Assembly: GCF_029892105.1 (NCBI RefSeq)
Contig: NZ_JARZAJ010000020.1
Coordinates: 1-64,000 of the forward strand
DNA from: Kitasatospora sp. GP82
GTDB taxonomy: Bacteria > Actinomycetota > Actinomycetes > Streptomycetales > Streptomycetaceae
Direction of reading: 5' to 3'
Length of the DNA: 64,000 nucleotides
The translations under genes and the position numbers were made by a program. Below, piece by piece: positions 45,221 through 53,828 of this stretch (its first letter is position 1; each line of letters starts with the position of its first letter). The notes under the pieces are model-generated. The model worked only from the letters and a program-made list of their open reading frames with translations. It did no database searches and was not told the origin of the DNA.

Positions 45221-47461
45221 ATGAATATCCCGGCCGCATGGTCCAACGAAGCATGGTGGCCGCAGGACGAACCACGTCACCAGGAACAACGGCCCCTGCA
45301 GGAGACCTTTCAGGCACCGGAACAACAGCCTCTGCGGGAAACCTCCCAGCCGCACGAGCAGTGGCCACCGCAGACCACGCCCGGGCCGGAACACAACGGG
45401 ACGTGGCAGGGATACGAGCCGACCACGGCTCAACTGCTGCCACAGGGCGTAGCGGGGAGCGTGATCGATGCCGGCTCGCCCGTGCCCGTCCCCGTCGGCG
45501 CGTGGCCTCCCTGGTGGACCGGTCCTCACCAGCCCACCAGCAGCATGCCGTACGACACGCAGCCCCTTTACCTTCCGGCACCCCACCTGTCGGCGTCCGT
45601 CCACCAGATGCCGCTCACCAACCCGATGCTCTCGTACGTACCCGTCGGCTATCAGGCGCCCGTGCCGTACTCCGAGCTCGGCCCGGTGCCCGCGTACCCG
45701 ATGCCCCCGATCGGGACAGTGGTCGCCGAGGCGTCCACCCGGATGGTGAGGTGGCCCTCACCGCTGGTGCAGCCGCCGGTCCAGCCCCCGGCGGAGCGCT
45801 ATCACGTCCAGGACGTGCAATCACTCCAGGGTGACCCGCTGCCAGCCGCTCGGCTCGCGCCGGAGCAGCAGGAGCTCGAACCCGGACTGGAACTGGAATC
45901 CGGGGCAGAGCTGGTGCCATGGCTGGAGTTCGCCCCCGAGGAGTTCCTTCCCAAACTCGTCAGCGAGAGCGAGCCGGTGAAGGTCAGCGTGGACAACAAC
46001 CGCTGCCACATCTACGGCATCTGCCAGCAGGAGGCCCCCGAGGTCTTCCGCATCTCCGAGGGTGGCTCACTGCACTACACCGGCAACGTAGCGGCGAGGT
46101 TCGCGGCCAAGGCACGGCAGGCGGTCCGCTGCTGCCCGATGCAGGCCATCGCCATCAGCGGCGGCGCGGCGCCCACCCCGGGCCGCCGCTCCCGCAGCGC
46201 CACGGCGAGCCGGGACGGCTACCGCCGGATCGTGGTCGCCGGGGGCGGTCTGGCCGGGCTCAGCGCCGCGAGCAGACTGCGCGAGCGCGGCTTCGACGGC
46301 GAACTTGTCCTGGTCGGTGAGGAACTGCGCCGGCCCTACAGTCGACCGCCTCTGTCGAAGCAGTTCCTGGCCGGTGAGCTGGGCAGCGAGGATCTCACCT
46401 TCCGAGCCGACGACTCCCTCGATGCCCACTGGCTGCTCGGCACCCATATGATCGGACTGAACGCCGAGAAGAAGACTCTGGAACTCCGGGGCGGTGAACG
46501 GCTTCCCTACGACGGCCTGGTGATCGCCACCGGCGTCGACGCCAAGCGGCTGCCGCAGACGCCCGTCGTCAGCGACCGGATTCGCACAGTGCGGACCCTG
46601 ACGGACGCGGCCGCGATCCAGCAGGCCATGCACGCGGCCCGAGCCCACCATGTGGTGATCCTCGGCGGCGGCTTCGTCGGCTGCGAACTCGCCTGCACCG
46701 CACGCGACCAGGGCATGGACGTCACCCTGGTCGTGCACAGCGCTCCGCTCCTGCGCAGGGTGCTGGGCAGCAAACTGGGCGAAGTGGTCGGGCGCATCCA
46801 GGCCCGGGCCGGGGTCGATGTCCGGCTCAGCACGAAAATCAGCGAGTGGTCCGACACCGGCTCAGGACTGCGCCTGCGACTGGACGACGGCGAGATGATC
46901 GACGCCGACTTCGTCGTCCTGGGACTGGGCAGCGTGCCGCGCACCGAATGGCTGCACGGCAGCGGCCTGGACGTCACCGACGGCGTGCTCTGCGACACCA
47001 CCTGCCATGCCGTGGATCTGACCGGCCGTCCGGTACCCGGCATCGTCGCAGCAGGCGATGTGGCGCGGTGGCCCAACGAGAGGTTCGACTCCACGGCCCG
47101 ACGGGTGGAACACCTGATCCACGCGGTCGAGATGGGTCAACACGCCGCCGACTCCCTGCTCCAAGGACCCACAGAGGCCGAGATGTTCACCCCGGTCCCG
47201 CGCTTCTGGTCCGAGCAGCACGGAACCCGGCTGCAGGCGGTCGGCATGCCCGCGCTGGGAGAGCGGATGGAGATCGTCGAGGGCTCGCTCCGCTCCGAGA
47301 GCTTCGTCGCCGCCTACAAGCGCGACACGCCGCAGGGCACCCAGCTGGTGGCCGCCGTGGCCTTCGACATGCCGCGACAACTGCTGGACTACCGCGACCG
47401 CATCGGCCACACCGGCCCGCTTGCACAGACCCCGACACCGAATACAAGGAGGCGCCGATGA
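45221..47461 (+). CDS. Ferredoxin-FAD/NAD(P) reductase fusion with long Pro/Gln-rich N-terminus
   Basis: 746 residues. The start is placed at ATG 45221 because the paralogue starts the same way (GAWSNEPWWPQDE versus AAWSNEAWWPQDE). About 250 disordered residues rich in Pro/Gln come first. A [3Fe-4S]/[4Fe-4S]-type ferredoxin (about 253-313) follows with Cys262, Cys268 (CHIYGIC) and Cys304/305 (RCCPMQAI). A rubredoxin/dioxygenase-reductase-type flavoprotein comes next: FAD motif VVAGGGLAGLSAA (about 338), NAD(P) motif VILGGGFVGCELA, FAD ribityl motif GIVAAGDVAR, then the reductase C-terminal domain. It probably feeds electrons from NAD(P)H to the ferredoxin unit and on to heme b or Rieske partners. 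It overlaps the next gene by ATGA. Confidence 0.88.
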   Translation: MNIPAAWSNEAWWPQDEPRHQEQRPLQETFQAPEQQPLRETSQPHEQWPPQTTPGPEHNGTWQGYEPTTAQLLPQGVAGSVIDAGSPVPVPVGAWPPWWTGPHQPTSSMPYDTQPLYLPAPHLSASVHQMPLTNPMLSYVPVGYQAPVPYSELGPVPAYPMPPIGTVVAEASTRMVRWPSPLVQPPVQPPAERYHVQDVQSLQGDPLPAARLAPEQQELEPGLELESGAELVPWLEFAPEEFLPKLVSESEPVKVSVDNNRCHIYGICQQEAPEVFRISEGGSLHYTGNVAARFAAKARQAVRCCPMQAIAISGGAAPTPGRRSRSATASRDGYRRIVVAGGGLAGLSAASRLRERGFDGELVLVGEELRRPYSRPPLSKQFLAGELGSEDLTFRADDSLDAHWLLGTHMIGLNAEKKTLELRGGERLPYDGLVIATGVDAKRLPQTPVVSDRIRTVRTLTDAAAIQQAMHAARAHHVVILGGGFVGCELACTARDQGMDVTLVVHSAPLLRRVLGSKLGEVVGRIQARAGVDVRLSTKISEWSDTGSGLRLRLDDGEMIDADFVVLGLGSVPRTEWLHGSGLDVTDGVLCDTTCHAVDLTGRPVPGIVAAGDVARWPNERFDSTARRVEHLIHAVEMGQHAADSLLQGPTEAEMFTPVPRFWSEQHGTRLQAVGMPALGERMEIVEGSLRSESFVAAYKRDTPQGTQLVAAVAFDMPRQLLDYRDRIGHTGPLAQTPTPNTRRRR

Positions 47462-47703
47462 GCCGCCGAGCATCCCGTCGCAGACGGAACTCCTCCCGGA
47501 AGTCCGGTGGTCAACTGCCGCACCTGCTCAGCCTGCCGGCAAGAAGGAACGTCCGTTGGCGCTTCATCGCCACCGTGATGGTCGTCGCCACGGGCCTCTA
47601 CCTCCTGGCCATGCTGGCCGCGCCGCCGATGCCCCCCAGCAAGGCACCGACGCCTGGCGACAGCAGTGTCGCGCCGCAACCGCCGGACGACCAGAACACC
47701 TGA
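47458..47703 (+). CDS. Small single-TM protein of the redox operon
   Basis: 81 residues; AGGAGG lies just before ATG 47458, which overlaps the reductase stop (ATGA), so translation is coupled. Very basic N-terminus (SRRASRRRRNSSRK), one TM helix (FIATVMVVATGLYLLAMLAA) and a Pro-rich exported tail. A remnant of the same gene lies at about 58985-59137 (FVATVMAVTTG). It may anchor or position the reductase at the membrane; the role is inferred. Confidence 0.75.
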   Translation: MSRRASRRRRNSSRKSGGQLPHLLSLPARRNVRWRFIATVMVVATGLYLLAMLAAPPMPPSKAPTPGDSSVAPQPPDDQNT

Positions 47704-48289
47704 CGAGCACTGGTGGCCCCGGCTCCCGATCGCTGGTCCGGGCGGACGACAGATCGGGCCTCGCCCCGGCGGGCGCCACCGTGTTCCGGCGCCCCGTCCC
47801 CGAACGCGCCGGAGGAGCGAGGAAGAGGACGCAACCGCGCCGGAGCCGGAGACTGCGTCCTGGTGACGAAGTGGCGGGTGAACGCAGCCTTATCCGTTCA
47901 TGAGGGGGTGCGGCGGCACCGGTCGTTCACCGCCGGCTGCCCATATAGTCAAGTTCAGCCGGTTCCGGCAACTCCCGCCGGGGCTGCCCCCTCCCGCGAC
48001 AAAGTTTGCAAGGCGCCCACGGGCACCTCGCAACGCCCGCCTCTCGGCACCGAGTTGCTCACACCCGGCGCGTCGTCCCGAGTCGCCCGCGTTCCAGCCC
48101 TGTCCCCAGTCCGAGAGGTCACGCAATGGCCTTCCCGCGGCCGCGAGCACCTACTGGCCACGCCCTCGCCGGTCGACTCGCCACCGGACAGTACGCCAAC
48201 AGCTCATTCTCTTCTCCTCTCTTGCCAGTTCGCCTACCGCAACCGTCCTGGCGCTCCTCATGACCGCCAACTTCGAGAAAGCGATCTCC
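47704..48289. other. Long leader before the Rieske gene
   Basis: 586 bp without a supported gene. It includes the third promoter-like copy at 47876 and reaches the Rieske start. The frames through it have atypical composition and no ribosome site. Possible long 5' untranslated leader. Confidence 0.4.
47876..47906 (+). promoter_or_regulatory. Conserved promoter-like block, copy 3 (shorter)
   Basis: GTGAACGCAGCCTTATCCGT, then TCATGAGGGGGTGC, matches the first 30 bp of the blocks at 44854 and 57681 (core GCA(A/G)CCTTATxxGTT). It lies 384 bp before the Rieske start, so the Rieske gene may be separately transcribed under the same control. Confidence 0.45.
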
Positions 48290-48832
48290 ATGCCCGAGAG
48301 CACAACTGCTCAAGCGCAGCAGACTGCACCCACCCGCCGTGCCATGCTCTGCGGAACGGCCGGTATCGGCGGTGCAGCCGCACTGGCCCTGTGCGGCTGT
48401 TCGTCGCCCGCGTCGACGGGATCCGCCGCGATGGGAACCGACGACGCCTCCACTCCCACCGCCATGGGTTCCTCAGCGTCCGATGACGCCGCCGGCTCGC
48501 CCGCGTCCAGCGGTGCTGCAGATCCGTCGATGTCCAGCGGCGGTACCATCCTCGGCCAGGCGATGGACGTGCCGGTCGGCGGTGGCATGGTCTTCCCCGC
48601 CGCCAAGGTCGTCGTCACCCAGGCGTCCGCTGGACAGTACAAGGCCTTCAGCGCCGTGTGCACTCACAAGGGCTGCACCGTCTCCAGCGTCTCCGGCGGA
48701 CTCATCAAGTGCCCCTGCCACGGCAGCGCCTTCAAGATCGCCGATGGCTCGGTCGCCGAGGGACCAGCCTCCTCTCCGCTACCCTCGGTCCCGGTCAAGG
48801 TCGACAACGGGAAGCTGGTCATCGGAGGCTGA
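48290..48832 (+). CDS. Exported Rieske [2Fe-2S] protein
   Basis: 180 residues from ATG 48290. Twin-arginine signal TRRAMLCGTAGIGGAAALALCGC, ending in a lipobox-like LCGC, so it may be a Tat-exported lipoprotein. A Ser/Ala/Asp linker (38-85) follows. The Rieske fold: C124-T-H126 and C141-P-C-H144 bind the cluster, with C129 and C143 as the disulfide pair; TVSSVSGGLIKCPCHGSAFKI is textbook. Stand-alone actinobacterial Rieske proteins of this kind are not part of bc1. It lies in the redox gene set and is a likely extracytoplasmic electron acceptor or donor. Its C-terminal relic is also at 62701. Confidence 0.9.
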   Translation: MPESTTAQAQQTAPTRRAMLCGTAGIGGAAALALCGCSSPASTGSAAMGTDDASTPTAMGSSASDDAAGSPASSGAADPSMSSGGTILGQAMDVPVGGGMVFPAAKVVVTQASAGQYKAFSAVCTHKGCTVSSVSGGLIKCPCHGSAFKIADGSVAEGPASSPLPSVPVKVDNGKLVIGG

Positions 48833-48904
48833 CCGTCTCCCCCGGCGCCGGGTAGCAGCCGGCGCCGGCCCCGGCGCAGGGGCGCCGATGCTGCTGAGGT
48901 GTCG

Positions 48905-49395
48905 GGAGGGTCAAAGTGGTGCCGTCGACCTTCCCGACACCTCGGCGAGCGCGGAGTTCCCCGGCCGGCCGGGGACCTGCCGGGGACAGGGGTGGAGTGC
49001 GTATCCGCAGGCGCGGGCCGCCGCGCTGGTCGAGTGCGGCACCCACGCCGTGTTCGCGGCCCACGTCGCACCACTCACCGTCCACGAGACCGCGCTCGCC
49101 CAGGAGTTGTTCGCGTCCCTGACGCCCGGGATGCTCCTGCTGGGTGACCGCGGCTTTCGCGGTCTCGACCTGTGGCGGGCGGCGACCGCGACCGGCGCCG
49201 ACCTGCTGTGGCGCGCCAAGAGCGATGCAGTCCTGCCGGTCCTGGCCGTGACGGAGGACGGCTCCTACCTCTCGCAGATCTTCGCGGCCCGGAACAAGAA
49301 CCGCCGCGCCGACCCGACCCGGGTCCGCGTCATCGATTACACCCTCGGCCGAACGGACCGCGACACCACCGTCTATCGGCTGGTCACGAGCATCC
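48905..49395 (+). pseudogene. IS4 family transposase fragment
   Basis: The frame reads VDLPDTSASAEFPGRPG, YPQARAAALVECGTHAVFAAH, LLLGDRGFRGLDLWRAAT, DLLWRAKSDAVLPVL and TRVRVIDYTLG, the middle of IS4-type transposases, including the DRGF (second Asp) box. The N-terminus and the last ~150 residues with the Glu are absent. It breaks at about 49395 into an IS630 fragment. Confidence 0.75.
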
Positions 49396-49407
49396 TCGGG
49401 ATCCGGT

Positions 49408-49610
49408 GGGGGACGCGCAGCGGTTGTCGCCGGACGCGCAGGAGGCCTTGCGGATGCGGGCCGTTCGGGCGGGACGGGAGCGGCGCGAGGTGGCTGAACT
49501 CTTGGGTGTGAGAGCCGAGTCGGTCGTCGAGTGGTGGGCGGCATGGCAGGCTGGCGGCCGTGAGGCCCTGGTCTCCGGCCGGCGCGGACGACGGCCGTCG
49601 ACGTGCCCGC
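49408..49610 (+). pseudogene. IS630 family transposase, N-terminal HTH fragment
   Basis: The frame LSPDAQEALRMRAVRAGRER and REVAELLGVRAESVVEWWAAWQAGGREAL is the HTH_29/Winged-helix start of IS630/ISTc-type transposases. It degenerates after GRRGRRPS, and no DDE domain follows. Two unrelated IS pieces are thus joined at 49395-49410. Confidence 0.7.
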
Positions 49611-49801
49611 CGCGGAGCAGGGCACGTCGACCCGGCGGAAATCACCTGCACCTCAACTACGAGACCGGGCCGGACCCTCCGGGAGCAGCGAGGGTCCGGC
49701 CGATCGATGAGTCGGCTGCACGGGTCGGTGGTGGGTGGTGCCGGTGGTGCGCCTGCCAGCGAGGTCGCCGGTAGGCGCACCACCGACCGGGTCGCGCCGG
49801 T

Positions 49802-51484
49802 TCAGTGGCGGGTGGAGAGCAGGTCGTTGGCCAGCTGATCAGCGACCGGGGTGCCCCAGCCGGTGACGCGGTCGTAGCCGGCCTTGGCCCGGAAGTCCTG
49901 GTTGGCGCCGGAGGTGACGTCATGGAACGCCGAGCCGTGGTTGCCGGAGCGGGCCAGTGCGTACAGTCTGGGGTTCGCCTCACCGAGCACTGCCTGACCC
50001 GCGGCCTTGGCCTTCTGGTTGTACAGCGCGGTGAAACCGGCCCACAGCGGAGCGGCCGCCGAGGTGCCGCCGAATATCTGCCAGCTCGGGCCGGCCTGGC
50101 CCTGGGTGAAGATCGCGAAGCCACTGTCGGGGTCGGCGTTGGAGGCGACGTCCGGGACGGTGCGCGCAGTGGTGTTGACGCCGGTGCCGGCCTGCCAGCT
50201 CGGCTTGCCGAAGACCTTGGAGCTACCTCCGCCCGAAGTGCTCCAAGCTCGCTCCGCGGAGTGGGCGTTGCCGTTCACCCCGAGGTTGGTGCCGCCCACG
50301 CCCGTGTTGTGCGGACTGGAGGCCGGAAAGTCGACCGCCGTCACGCCGGAGCCGCTGGCGGAACGGCTGCAGTCGCGCGAGCCGTCGTCGCCGGAGGCCG
50401 AGAAGACGGAAATGCCCTGGGCAGCGGCCTGCTTGAAGGAGTTGTCCACGGCGGTCGTGATCGACGTGGTGGTGTCCGGCTCGCACGAGCCCCAGGAGAT
50501 CGAGATGACCGAAGCCCTGTTGTCAGCGACGATCTTCGCAGCCATGTCGACCTCGCCTTGGTCGCTGTTGGGCGCCTCGTAGATCAGCTGTGTGGCCTTG
50601 GGGGCGACACCGCGCACGATCTCACTGTCCAGCTCGACCTCGCCCTGACCCGGGCCGGGCCGGGAGTCATAACTGGCGCCGTCCACCGGGACGGTCCGCA
50701 CGACTGGTCCGACCAGGCCGAACTGGCGGTCGTAGGTGGTCAGATCGGACGCGCGGTAGCCGTCGAACTCCCAGAGGGCGACCGTGGTACCGGTACCGTT
50801 CGCACCGAGCTTGCCGAGGTTGTAGGCGCCGTCGTACTGGGCCGGGCCGTAGCCCCTGGGGGTGGCAGCCGGGGTCGAGGCGTCCGGCTTGGCTATTCGG
50901 GTCGTGCGGTTGGTGTGGTTGTCCAGACCGATGATCCCCCCGACGACGTTGGCCAGGGCGGACGGCACCGAGGCGGCAGAGTCGTTGGCGTAGAACGTCC
51001 GGTTCTGCACGCCGTCGACGTACATGCTCTCGTGGGTTCCAAAGGCCCTGGCGATCCGGTCGGCCGCGCCACTGGCATTGACCACCTGCCGATTGGCACT
51101 CACCCCGGTCACGGTCAGGCCCTGGGACTTGAGGAAGCCGGTGACCTTGTCCACGTCGTCCTGGGTCGGGCCGTACGCGGCCATGAACTGGTTCGGCGTC
51201 AGATACCTTCCGAACTGCGGATCGCCCGGGGCCGATACCGCCTTGAGGAACTGGTCGAGGGCGCTGGTGTTGCGCAGCTTGAGGTTGACGGAGACCGCGA
51301 GCGGCTGGGCGGCGGCGAGGGAGCCCTGTTTCCGGGAGAGGGACAGGGCTGGGGACATGGTGTCCGGCAGCGCCACTCGGGCGGTCGCGGCCTGGGGCGC
51401 CAGCGCGGCATTGGCGCTCATGGACACCGCGGCCAGCGAAAGCGCGGCCAGGGCAGCGGACAGGGCGAGCGAGCGGGATCGCAC
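49802..51484 (-). CDS. Secreted sedolisin (S53) serine-carboxyl peptidase precursor
   Basis: About 560 residues from GTG 51484 (GGAGGA at 51489-51494); an ATG at 51544 is in frame but gives an odd N-terminus. Signal peptide LALSAALAALSLAAVSMSANAA. The Pro-kumamolisin activation domain (about 35-200: FLKAVSAPGDPQFGRYLTPNQFMAAYGPT, NVVGGIIGLDNH) is followed by the mature protease: the Glu/Asp pair in GEVELDSEIVRGVAP, oxyanion-side SGDDG, and the nucleophile GGTSAAAPLWAG, then the calcium site FHDVTSGAN and GYDRVTGWGTP. It is autoactivating and works at acidic pH, degrading extracellular protein. Intact. Confidence 0.92.
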   Translation of the reverse strand: MRSRSLALSAALAALSLAAVSMSANAALAPQAATARVALPDTMSPALSLSRKQGSLAAAQPLAVSVNLKLRNTSALDQFLKAVSAPGDPQFGRYLTPNQFMAAYGPTQDDVDKVTGFLKSQGLTVTGVSANRQVVNASGAADRIARAFGTHESMYVDGVQNRTFYANDSAASVPSALANVVGGIIGLDNHTNRTTRIAKPDASTPAATPRGYGPAQYDGAYNLGKLGANGTGTTVALWEFDGYRASDLTTYDRQFGLVGPVVRTVPVDGASYDSRPGPGQGEVELDSEIVRGVAPKATQLIYEAPNSDQGEVDMAAKIVADNRASVISISWGSCEPDTTTSITTAVDNSFKQAAAQGISVFSASGDDGSRDCSRSASGSGVTAVDFPASSPHNTGVGGTNLGVNGNAHSAERAWSTSGGGSSKVFGKPSWQAGTGVNTTARTVPDVASNADPDSGFAIFTQGQAGPSWQIFGGTSAAAPLWAGFTALYNQKAKAAGQAVLGEANPRLYALARSGNHGSAFHDVTSGANQDFRAKAGYDRVTGWGTPVADQLANDLLSTRH

Positions 51485-51630
51485 AGGCTCCTCCGAAGAA
51501 TAGGGGGCGTCTTCCGGATTTGGGAACGCATCGATGAGCCTCACGGAAAGCCTCTTAGAGGGGACTTAACCCAGATATACCGCTAGATGATCGATTCCAA
51601 GGTGGCAGTGCAGACAAGCCGTCACGCCCG

Positions 51631-51866
51631 TCAACAGTCGAAGACCGACCAGCAGATTGCGTTTCGCAACCGCTGATCATCTAGGACAAGTTCACGAATC
51701 ACATCCGGGAGCTGTTCGCGCTGCCAACGGCACTCGAGCCTGCCGGCGCTCTCACCCTCCCGTCCGGGGGCCGCCGCACGCACGGCCTTGATCGCGTAGG
51801 CCGCAGCGCCAAGCTCGTGTGCGGCGACATGCGCCACCACCGCCGCCTGGGCGTCATCCGCAGGTG
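51631..51866 (-). pseudogene. Fragment of a putative immunity-type protein
   Basis: The minus-strand frame AQAAVVAHVAAHELGAAAYAIKAV, then RLECRWQREQLPDVIRELVLDDQRLRNAICWSVF, matches the C-terminus of small helical proteins often labelled putative immunity proteins in actinomycetes. No start or N-terminal half remains. It lies just downstream of the response-regulator gene. Confidence 0.45.
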
Positions 51867-51871
51867 AACGG

Positions 51872-52546
51872 TCAGCCCTGGCGCTGGTCCAGGGCCGCCT
51901 GACCGGTGGACCAGGCCCAGGCGGCGATACCTACGCGGTTGCGGGCGCCGAGGCGGCGTTGGATGGCGGCGAGGTGGTTCTTGACGGTGCCGGGGGAGAT
52001 GAAGAGGGCCTCGGCGATCTCGGAGTTGGTGTCGCCTCGGGCGACCAGGCGGGCGATCTCGGCCTCGCGGGGGGTCAGCTGCGCGGCGGGCGAGGGCGGG
52101 GCGGGTGGGGGGTTGAGCTCGCGCAGCAGGCGGACGGTGATCTGGGGGCTGATCAGGGTGTCGCCGGACATCGCGGAGCGGACGGCCTCCGCCAGCAGGG
52201 TGGGGCTGGAGCGCTTGAGCAGGAAGCCGCAGGCGCCGTTACGCAGGGCGGTGTGCACGTACTCGTCCAGGTCGAAGGTGGTCACCACGACCACCCGCAG
52301 TGGATCGGCCACCTCCGGCCCGGCCAGCGCCCGGGTGACTTCGAGCCCGTCGCAGCGCGGCATCCGGATGTCCGCGAGCACGACGTCGGGCCGAAGCCTC
52401 CGGGCCTGCTCGATGGCGGCGACGCCGTCGGCCGCCTCCGCGACGACGGTCATGTCCGGCTGGGCGTCGAGGATGATCCGGAATGCGCTGCGGATGCCGG
52501 CCTGATCGTCGGCGATCAGTATGCGAGTGGACATGGGTGACATCAT
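51872..52546 (-). CDS. NarL/DesR-type response regulator
   Basis: 224 residues. Receiver: IADDQAGIRSAF (acidic pair), VVLADIRMPRCDGLE (phospho-Asp), VVVVTTFD (Thr) and FLLKRS (Lys). LuxR-type HTH: LTPREAEIARLVARGDTNSEIAEALFISPGTVKNHLAAI. It is encoded right after its histidine kinase. It probably controls the divergent membrane-protein gene at 53829 and its own operon. Start ATG 52546 (or 52534) follows the kinase stop within one to twelve bases. Confidence 0.93.
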   Translation of the reverse strand: MMSPMSTRILIADDQAGIRSAFRIILDAQPDMTVVAEAADGVAAIEQARRLRPDVVLADIRMPRCDGLEVTRALAGPEVADPLRVVVVTTFDLDEYVHTALRNGACGFLLKRSSPTLLAEAVRSAMSGDTLISPQITVRLLRELNPPPAPPSPAAQLTPREAEIARLVARGDTNSEIAEALFISPGTVKNHLAAIQRRLGARNRVGIAAWAWSTGQAALDQRQG

Positions 52547-52547
52547 G

Positions 52548-53666
52548 TCAGCCGTTCAGCGGCAGGACGGCCGAGGTCCGCCAGCCGCCCGGCGTGAGCG
52601 GCCCGGCGGTCAGCGTCCCGCCGAGGGCCTCGACCCGCTCGGCGAGCTGGACGAGGCCCAGGCCGCTGCTCCGCTCCCGTACGGCAGGGGTGCCCCCGGC
52701 CTCGTTGCTGACGGCGATCTCCAGCGCGGGCCCGGCGGCCCGGCGGACCGTCAGGTGGACGGCGCCGGTGCCCGGCGCGTGCCGCCGTACGTTGGTGAGC
52801 GACTCGACCGCCACCCGGTAGGCCGTCGCGCTGATCTCGCGGGGCAGCCGCTGTGCGAGCTGCGGGTCGACGTCGAGGCGGACGGCGGCGCCCTGGGCGG
52901 CGGCGAACCGCTCGGCGAGCTCGGGCAGGTCGGCGAGGGTCGGCAGCGGCTTGCGGTCCGGCGTGGGCGGCTCGTCGTGCAGCATGTGGACGGTACGGTC
53001 CATCGCGGCCAGCGCCTGCAGCGCGGCGTGCTCGATCCGCCCGAACATCTCGGCCGCCGGCCCGTCCGCCTCGGTGACGTACCGGCCAGCCTGGGCCAGC
53101 GCGAGCATCTCACTGACGTCGTGGGCGACGAAGTCGTGCAGATCCCGGGCCAGTTCGAGGCGCTGGCTGCGGCGGGCCTCGGCGACCGAGCGGGCGCGCG
53201 CCTGATCGAGCGAGCGCAGGTACCCGCCGCCCGCGGCGGCCAGCAGCGCGATCACCGCCCAGAAGCCGACCGCCGGAAGGGCCGTCATGCCCGGTGGCCC
53301 GAACCGCAGGAACCAGCAGGAGGCCGCCACCCCGGCGGGCACCGCCGCCCTGCCCTGCCCGGCCCGGACGGCCAGCACGACGAGCAGCAGCAGCGAGCCG
53401 ACCTCCAGCAGTACGACCGAGGACGTACCGCTCAGCGGCTGCGCGCCACGCAGCCGGACGGCGACGGTCGCCAGCAGCGACACCACCCCGGCGGCGGGGG
53501 CGGCCAGGCGGGCCCGGAGAGCCAGGGCCAGCACCGCCCCGGCGGCCGCCAGAGCGGCGGGCAGTGCCACCAACGGCCCAAGGATCGGCGCGAGCGCCGC
53601 TCCTGCGAACAGCAGTGCGACAGCCGCGCCGAGGCCGACCCGCGTACGGGCGGTGGGAGGAAGCAT
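52548..53666 (-). CDS. DesK-type sensor histidine kinase
   Basis: 372 residues. Four to five TM helices in the first ~150 residues form the sensor (no large outside domain), then HisKA_3 with LARDLHDFVAHDVSEMLALAQAG (phospho-His), and HATPase_c with a DHp end (VAVESLTNVRRHAP N-box; SSGLGLVQLAERVEALGGTL G-box). This type senses membrane or cell-wall stress. It forms an operon with the response regulator and is divergent from a membrane protein gene 160 bp away. Confidence 0.93.
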   Translation of the reverse strand: MLPPTARTRVGLGAAVALLFAGAALAPILGPLVALPAALAAAGAVLALALRARLAAPAAGVVSLLATVAVRLRGAQPLSGTSSVVLLEVGSLLLLVVLAVRAGQGRAAVPAGVAASCWFLRFGPPGMTALPAVGFWAVIALLAAAGGGYLRSLDQARARSVAEARRSQRLELARDLHDFVAHDVSEMLALAQAGRYVTEADGPAAEMFGRIEHAALQALAAMDRTVHMLHDEPPTPDRKPLPTLADLPELAERFAAAQGAAVRLDVDPQLAQRLPREISATAYRVAVESLTNVRRHAPGTGAVHLTVRRAAGPALEIAVSNEAGGTPAVRERSSGLGLVQLAERVEALGGTLTAGPLTPGGWRTSAVLPLNG

Positions 53667-53828
53667 GCCCCGAGCCTATCCGCGCCCGTCCGCGCCCCCA
53701 CCCCTGCCGATCGGCACGGGCACGCCGTTCTGACGGCCCGATCAGTGCCGATCGGCACCTGACTCGGCCAGTGCCCCGAGCCCGAGGCTGGAAGGGCAGA
53801 CGGAGCAACACGACGAGGAGTCAGGCAG

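Noticed and set aside
45010..45834. A 274-codon plus-strand frame starting MDVPVPLTLRARPQ
   Set aside because: Its early part carries the heme-protein scrap and the rest is the shadow of the reductase; not one gene.
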